The position numbers and the translations under genes were made by a program. A model generated the notes under the pieces. The model searched no databases. It was not told the origin of the DNA and was given only the letters and a program-made list of their open reading frames with translations. A stretch of 37,719 nt of DNA from DATECU01 sp035286745 (lineage in GTDB: Bacteria; Acidobacteriota; Vicinamibacteria; Fen-336), in the NCBI GenBank assembly GCA_035286745.1, contig DATECU010000164.1:1-37719 (forward strand), read 5' to 3'. Numbering within the stretch: the stretch's first letter is position 1; every line of letters starts with the position of its first letter. Below are positions 33,544-37,719 of this stretch, in pieces.

Positions 33544-34263
33544 GTGAGCGACGACCTGGTCCTGGACCTGCTGGAGCGAGCCCGCTACTTCGCGGGGATC
33601 ACGGGGATAGGAGTGCCCCGGGAGGTGATGGCGAACCCACCCCGGAAAGCCGCTCCCCAGGCTCTGGGGGCTGCCGCCGTGGCGCGGGGCGGCCTCGACT
33701 CGTCCCGCTTGGCGCCGGAGACGCTGGCGGCGGTGCGGGAGGATCTCGGCGACTGCCGGCGCTGCAAGCTGGCGGCCGGGCGCCACAGCATCGTCTTTGG
33801 GCAGGGCGACCCCAACGCGGCCCTCATGTTCGTGGGCGAGGCTCCGGGGGCCGACGAAGACGAGCAGGGCCTGGCCTTCGTGGGCAAGGCCGGCCAGCTG
33901 CTGACCAAGATCATCGAAGCCATCGGCCTGACCCGGGACCAGGTTTTCATCGCCAACGTCATCAAGTGCCGGCCGCCGCAGAACCGCAACCCCGAGCCCG
34001 ACGAGATCGAGGCCTGCCAACCCTTCCTGGAGCGGCAGATCGCCGCCATCCAGCCCCAGGTGCTGGTGGGTCTCGGCAAGTTCGGCGGCCATTGGCTGCT
34101 CAAGACCGCCGAGCCCATCTCGAAGATCCGCGGCCGCCTTGGCGAGTATCACGGCATCAAGGTCATGCCCACCTACCACCCGGCCTACCTGCTCCGAAAT
34201 CCCGGGGCCAAGAAGGAGGTCTGGGAGGACATGAAGGTGGTGCGCGCTCTTCTGGGCGGGTAG
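33544..34263 (+). CDS. Type 4 uracil-DNA glycosylase (Fe-S)
   Basis: A 239-residue iron-sulfur uracil-DNA glycosylase of family 4, which removes uracil from DNA. The four cluster ligands are Cys71, Cys74, Cys142 and Cys158. Motif 1 is GEAPGADED (98-106), motif 2 is HPAYLLR (212-218), and the conserved FVGKAGQLL and NVIKCRPPQNRNP blocks are present. The N-terminal 60 residues are a variable extension. The start GTG at 33544 lies 7 nt after the coaBC stop; an ATG at 33520 in the same frame is an alternative. It fits a run of housekeeping genes ending before priA. Confidence 0.92.
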   Translation: MSDDLVLDLLERARYFAGITGIGVPREVMANPPRKAAPQALGAAAVARGGLDSSRLAPETLAAVREDLGDCRRCKLAAGRHSIVFGQGDPNAALMFVGEAPGADEDEQGLAFVGKAGQLLTKIIEAIGLTRDQVFIANVIKCRPPQNRNPEPDEIEACQPFLERQIAAIQPQVLVGLGKFGGHWLLKTAEPISKIRGRLGEYHGIKVMPTYHPAYLLRNPGAKKEVWEDMKVVRALLGG

Positions 34264-34304
34264 TCGGACCTTCCCCGGCCCCCATAGCCGTTAGACTTCT
34301 ACCA

Positions 34305-36671
34305 ATGTCTCGCGCGGTGGTCTCGGTCGCTCTCCCCCTGCCCTTCCAGTCCTGCTTCAGCTACCTCCTGCCCGGTGACCAGCCGGCGCCCGACCGCGGG
34401 ATCCGGGTGCTGGTGCCCTTCGGGCCGCGGCGGGTGATCGGGGTGGTCACCGGCCCCGGCGAGCGGCCAGAGGGTCTGGAGCTGAAGGAGGTCCTGAGCG
34501 TCCTGGACGAGGCCCCGCTGCCCACCCAGCCGCTGCTCGACCTGGCGGCATGGGTGGCCGACTACTACCTGGCTCCACCCGGGGAGTGCTACCGGCTGGT
34601 GATCCCGCCGGCCGGTGTGCGGGCCAGCCGGGCGGTAGTCCGCCTGCTCGATCCCGAGCGCGCCGCCGGCGATCCGCTGGTGGAGGCGCTCCGGGCCGGC
34701 CCGCTCCGGCTGTCCACGCTCGCCAAACGACTGGATCGGGATCCTGGGTCGCGGTTGGCCCGGCTGCGGACGGCCGGCGTGGTCGCCGTCGAGCAGGACC
34801 TGGAGGCGCCGGGTTTCCGGCTGGTGCGGATCGCCACCTTGGTCGAGCAAGCGCCTGCGGTCAAGGGTAAGGCGCAGGTCGAGATCGTCAGGCGGCTGGC
34901 CGAGGCCGGTGGCCAACTGCGGGTGCCTGACCTGGTGCGGGATCGGCCCTCCTTGCGAGCCCCTCTCGCTGCCCTGGTGAAGGCCGGGGCGGTGGCGCTC
35001 GCGGAGGAGCGGGAGACCCGCACCCCCGCCGTGCTGGCGGGCGGCGTCTCCGGGCGCATGGAGCCGTCAGCCGACCAGGTCGGCGCCCTCAGAGCGGTGG
35101 AGGACGCGGTGCTGGCCGGCGGCTATCGTCCCTTCCTGCTCCACGGGGTGACCGGCAGCGGCAAGACCGAGGTCTACTTCCGAGCCGCCGAGAAGGCCTT
35201 GGCTGCCGGGCGTGGAGCCCTGATCCTGGTCCCCGAGATCGCCCTGACGCCGATGCTGGTGCGGGCGGCAGCCGCCCGCTTCGGCGCCACCGTGGCCGTT
35301 ATGCACAGCGATCTCTCGGCGGGGGAACGTCACGATCAGTGGTGGCGGGTTCGCGAGGGGGAAGCGCGGGTGGTGGTGGGGGCGCGCTCGGCGGTGTTCG
35401 CGCCCCTCCCCGACCTGGGCCTGCTGGTGGTGGACGAGGAGCACGAGGGGTCCTACAAGCAGGACGAGAGCCCCCGCTACCACGGCCGGGACGTGGCGGT
35501 GGTCCGCGCCAAGCTGGAGGGGGCCACGGTGATCCTGGGTTCGGCGACGCCCTCGGTGGAGTCGCACACCAACGCCCTCAAGGGCAAGTACCAGCGGATC
35601 GAGCTGCCGACCCGCATCGGCTCCCAGGGCTTGCCGCAGGTGGAGATCGTGGATCGACGGCAGGCGATGAAGGCGGGGGCTGATCCCATCCTTACCCCTG
35701 TGCTCAGGGAGGCTCTGGCCCTGAGGCTCGAACGCCGGGAGCAGTCGCTCCTGCTCCTGAACCGCCGGGGCTATGCCGTCAGCCTGCTCTGTCGCGAGTG
35801 TGGAAGCGAGGCCGCCTGCCCCAATTGCTCGGTCTCGCTGGCTCTCCACTACCGTGCCGAACGGGCGCTGTGCCACTACTGTGGCTTCGAGCGGCGCACT
35901 CCGGAGAAGTGCGCCGCCTGCAACGGGGAGTACCTGCGCCTGGCCGGATACGGCACCGAGAAGGTGGTGGAGGGGGTGAGAGCCGCGCTTCCGGCGGCTC
36001 GCGTCGAACGGCTCGACCGGGACCTGGCATCGCGGCGCGGCTATCTGGAGCGGACCCTGGCGGCCTTCGAAAGCGGGGAGATCGACATCCTGGTGGGCAC
36101 CCAGATGATCGCCAAGGGCCACGACTTCCCCCGGGTCACCCTGGTGGGCGTGGTCGACGCCGACGTGGGTCTGGGCCTGCCGGACTTCCGGGCCGCCGAA
36201 CGCAGCTTCCAGTTGCTGACCCAGGTGGCGGGGCGGGCGGGCCGGGCCGATCTGGCGGGGGAGGTGATCCTGCAGAGCCACTGGCCCGATCACTACGCCT
36301 TGCGTTTGGCGTGCAGTCAGGACTACCCGGCGTTCTACGAGCGGGAGATGGAGTTTCGGCGGACCATGGGGTATCCGCCCACCACCGCCCTGGTCAACTT
36401 GATCCTGCGTTCACGAGATGCCCAGGCCGCCACCGAGGGCGGGCAGGCGCTGGCGCGCCGGTTGCGGGAGGCGGCCGGCGGTCGCTATCGGATCCTGGGG
36501 CCGGCCAGTGCGCCGCTGGCGCGGATCAAGCAGGAGCACCGGGTGCAGGTGCTGCTCAAGGGGCAGCGCACCGCCATGCGGGAGGCGGTTCGAAGCGCTC
36601 TGGTCGAGCTTTACGGCAGCGTCAGGTGGCCGGGTGTCGCCGTAGACGTCGATCCGGTAAGCGTTATGTGA
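34305..36671 (+). CDS. priA: Primosomal helicase PriA
   Basis: A 788-residue superfamily 2 helicase that restarts stalled replication forks. The N-terminal DNA-binding domain covers about 1-105 and a winged-helix region about 120-240. The helicase core has Walker A GVTGSGKTE (281-289) and DEEH (377-380). The zinc-binding cysteines are 496, 499, 505, 508, 523, 526, 536 and 539, the full set of eight. The motif VGTQMIAKGHDFPRV lies at about 597-611. The ATG at 34305 begins the family N-terminus. TAGACT lies 7 nt before it and there is no ribosome binding site, so a leaderless mRNA is possible despite the nearby operon. The gene is convergent with the protease, 18 nt away. Confidence 0.95.
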   Translation: MSRAVVSVALPLPFQSCFSYLLPGDQPAPDRGIRVLVPFGPRRVIGVVTGPGERPEGLELKEVLSVLDEAPLPTQPLLDLAAWVADYYLAPPGECYRLVIPPAGVRASRAVVRLLDPERAAGDPLVEALRAGPLRLSTLAKRLDRDPGSRLARLRTAGVVAVEQDLEAPGFRLVRIATLVEQAPAVKGKAQVEIVRRLAEAGGQLRVPDLVRDRPSLRAPLAALVKAGAVALAEERETRTPAVLAGGVSGRMEPSADQVGALRAVEDAVLAGGYRPFLLHGVTGSGKTEVYFRAAEKALAAGRGALILVPEIALTPMLVRAAAARFGATVAVMHSDLSAGERHDQWWRVREGEARVVVGARSAVFAPLPDLGLLVVDEEHEGSYKQDESPRYHGRDVAVVRAKLEGATVILGSATPSVESHTNALKGKYQRIELPTRIGSQGLPQVEIVDRRQAMKAGADPILTPVLREALALRLERREQSLLLLNRRGYAVSLLCRECGSEAACPNCSVSLALHYRAERALCHYCGFERRTPEKCAACNGEYLRLAGYGTEKVVEGVRAALPAARVERLDRDLASRRGYLERTLAAFESGEIDILVGTQMIAKGHDFPRVTLVGVVDADVGLGLPDFRAAERSFQLLTQVAGRAGRADLAGEVILQSHWPDHYALRLACSQDYPAFYEREMEFRRTMGYPPTTALVNLILRSRDAQAATEGGQALARRLREAAGGRYRILGPASAPLARIKQEHRVQVLLKGQRTAMREAVRSALVELYGSVRWPGVAVDVDPVSVM

Positions 36672-36689
36672 CGGCCGGGTGTGGGCGGC

Positions 36690-37649
36690 TCACCAGGGAA
36701 GGCGCAGATATCTGGACAGCTCGCGGAGAGCGCCCGCGAAGTCGCCCCAAGAGGTGATGATGGGGTCGGGGGTGAAGCTGCCGGCGAAGATGGCGAAGGC
36801 CAGCCAGCCGAGCAGGACCCGAGGCCAGCCCAGGGGGGCCCCGTCGCGCAGGGTGGGGGGATGGCGCCGTCGGCCCAGAACCAGCAGCAGCACCGTCCAC
36901 ACTAGCCAGCTCGGGCGGCGATAGACGAGCAGGATGCACACCACCAGCCCGACCTGCGACACCGCGCGGGCCCAGCGGGGAGCCATCGCGTAGGTGAGGT
37001 GGCCACCGTCCAGTTGGGCCACGGGGATCAGATTGAGGGCGGTGACCAGGAGACCGAACCAGGCGGCAAACGCCAACGGGCCCAGGTCCAGGAACGATCC
37101 CGCCGGCTCGGGACCTTTGAGCCACAGGACTGCCCACTGGAACAGCAACGGCTCTCCCAGGGTGAGGTAGTTGCGCCCGGCCTGCGCGGCTGCCGGTAGC
37201 CAAGAGCTTTGTTGCACGCCCAAGAGCAGCACCGGGACACAGACCAGGAAGCCCGCGAGCGGACCGGCGACTCCGATGTCGAAGAGGGCCCGGCGGTGGG
37301 GAATGGGTGCTCGCAGCCGAATGAAGGCGCCGAGGGTTCCCGCCAGGGTGAGGAACGGCGCCGGAATGAAGTAGGGCAGGCTGGCGTCCACCCGGTAGTG
37401 GCGAGCCGCCAGGTAGTGGCCCATCTCGTGTGCGAGGAGGATGCTCAGCAGGCCAACGGCCATCGAGAGGCCACCAGTCACGTAGACCGAAAGGAAGGTG
37501 AGCAGGAAGAGCCAGAGGCTGCGGAGGACCGCCGACCTGCTCGGGAGCGGCAAAGGCGCAGCAGCGGACGTCTCGAAGCGCCAGACCCAGAGGGGGTTGA
37601 GCGTCTCGGGGAATGGCGGGCCAGTGGGTTCGAGGGGTGACGGGTCCAA
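36690..37649 (-). CDS. M50-family membrane metalloprotease (site-2 protease-like)
   Basis: A 319-residue integral membrane protein of the site-2 protease family. The zinc site HEMGH is at 74-78 (Glu75 catalytic) within LSILLAHEMGHYLAARH, and the third ligand is Asp214 in NLIPVAQLDGGH. About six or seven hydrophobic segments are visible. GTLGAFIRLRAPIPHRRALFD is a typical substrate-loop block. Such proteases cut within membranes, often releasing regulators, but the target is unknown. The start codon TTG at 37649 has no clear ribosome binding site and lies 10 nt after the HU stop, so translation may be coupled; the exact start is uncertain. Confidence 0.88.
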   Translation of the reverse strand: MDPSPLEPTGPPFPETLNPLWVWRFETSAAAPLPLPSRSAVLRSLWLFLLTFLSVYVTGGLSMAVGLLSILLAHEMGHYLAARHYRVDASLPYFIPAPFLTLAGTLGAFIRLRAPIPHRRALFDIGVAGPLAGFLVCVPVLLLGVQQSSWLPAAAQAGRNYLTLGEPLLFQWAVLWLKGPEPAGSFLDLGPLAFAAWFGLLVTALNLIPVAQLDGGHLTYAMAPRWARAVSQVGLVVCILLVYRRPSWLVWTVLLLVLGRRRHPPTLRDGAPLGWPRVLLGWLAFAIFAGSFTPDPIITSWGDFAGALRELSRYLRLPW

Positions 37650-37659
37650 AGAAAAGCGG

Positions 37660-37719
37660 CTACCCGCCCAGGTTCTGGAGGTCCTTGCCCGGCTTGAAGC
37701 GGATGGTGCGGCCGGGCGG
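37660..37719 (-). CDS. HU-family DNA-binding protein, C-terminal end (cut by the window edge)
   Basis: The last 19 codons of a gene that continues past the right edge, ending at the TAG at 37660-37662. The residues PPGRTIRFKPGKDLQNLGG match the C-terminus of HU/IHF proteins, where GRTxRFKPGKxL is the conserved end. HU bends and compacts DNA. The rest of the gene lies outside the window. The M50 protease gene starts 10 nt downstream on the same strand. Confidence 0.85.
   Translation of the reverse strand, partial: PPGRTIRFKPGKDLQNLGG

Overview
The window is 37.7 kb of high-GC bacterial chromosome with dense coding on both strands and no phage or insertion sequence. The gene set (Mla-type lipid import, MsbA-like exporter, undecaprenyl-linked polysaccharide genes, CsgG-like protein) points to a Gram-negative, diderm organism. 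The mixture, including a DUF2911 protein, an amidohydrolase of the GQSE type and an RRM protein, suggests Acidobacteriota or a relative. That placement is inference; no rRNA or species marker is present.

Layout. 1-3264: the start of a Cys-rich secreted protein (minus) diverges from an mlaE-mlaF-mlaD operon. 3413-5009: two minus-strand methyltransferase genes, one of which is an NpmA/KamB-type 16S rRNA A1408 methyltransferase interrupted by an in-frame TAA. 5520-10644: a secreted cyclodextrin glucanotransferase-type amylase, a D-aminoacylase-like amidohydrolase, an EF-P family protein and a DUF2911 protein. 10876-11550: tRNA-Glu(UUC), a decayed toxin-antitoxin pair and an unlisted 50-residue membrane protein. 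11643-17195: RRM protein, YihY-type membrane protein, SDR, CbpA-type DnaJ, CsgG-like protein, PgsA and an AI-2E family permease. 17225-28296: a polysaccharide locus of a seven-gene minus-strand run (four GT4 and one GT2 glycosyltransferases, a WcaJ-type initiating transferase, UDP-glucuronate decarboxylase) divergent from ugd-galE-GT2. 28297-28765: 66-bp tandem repeats and a strong promoter. 28766-36671: msbA-like, yicC, gmk, rpoZ, coaBC and udg packed head to tail, then priA. 36690-37719: an M50 protease and the tail of an HU-family gene (minus).

How the parts fit. Ugd makes UDP-glucuronate, UXS converts it to UDP-xylose and GalE supplies UDP-galactose. The WcaJ-type enzyme starts a lipid-linked chain, and five glycosyltransferases extend it. 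No Wzx or Wzy is visible; the MsbA-like ABC exporter is the nearest possible flippase.

Two expression styles appear. Some genes have a sigma-70-like promoter, a leader and a clear ribosome binding site (mlaE, dnaJ-like, csgG-like). At least five others carry a -10-like hexamer exactly 6-7 nt before the start codon and no Shine-Dalgarno sequence, which suggests leaderless transcripts. Many operon genes start with GTG or TTG in 4-11 nt overlaps with the preceding gene. The most unusual items are the interrupted A1408 methyltransferase gene, the leaderless signature, the repeat/leader region before the ABC exporter, and an (AG)7 tract directly after the start codon of the Cys-rich protein.
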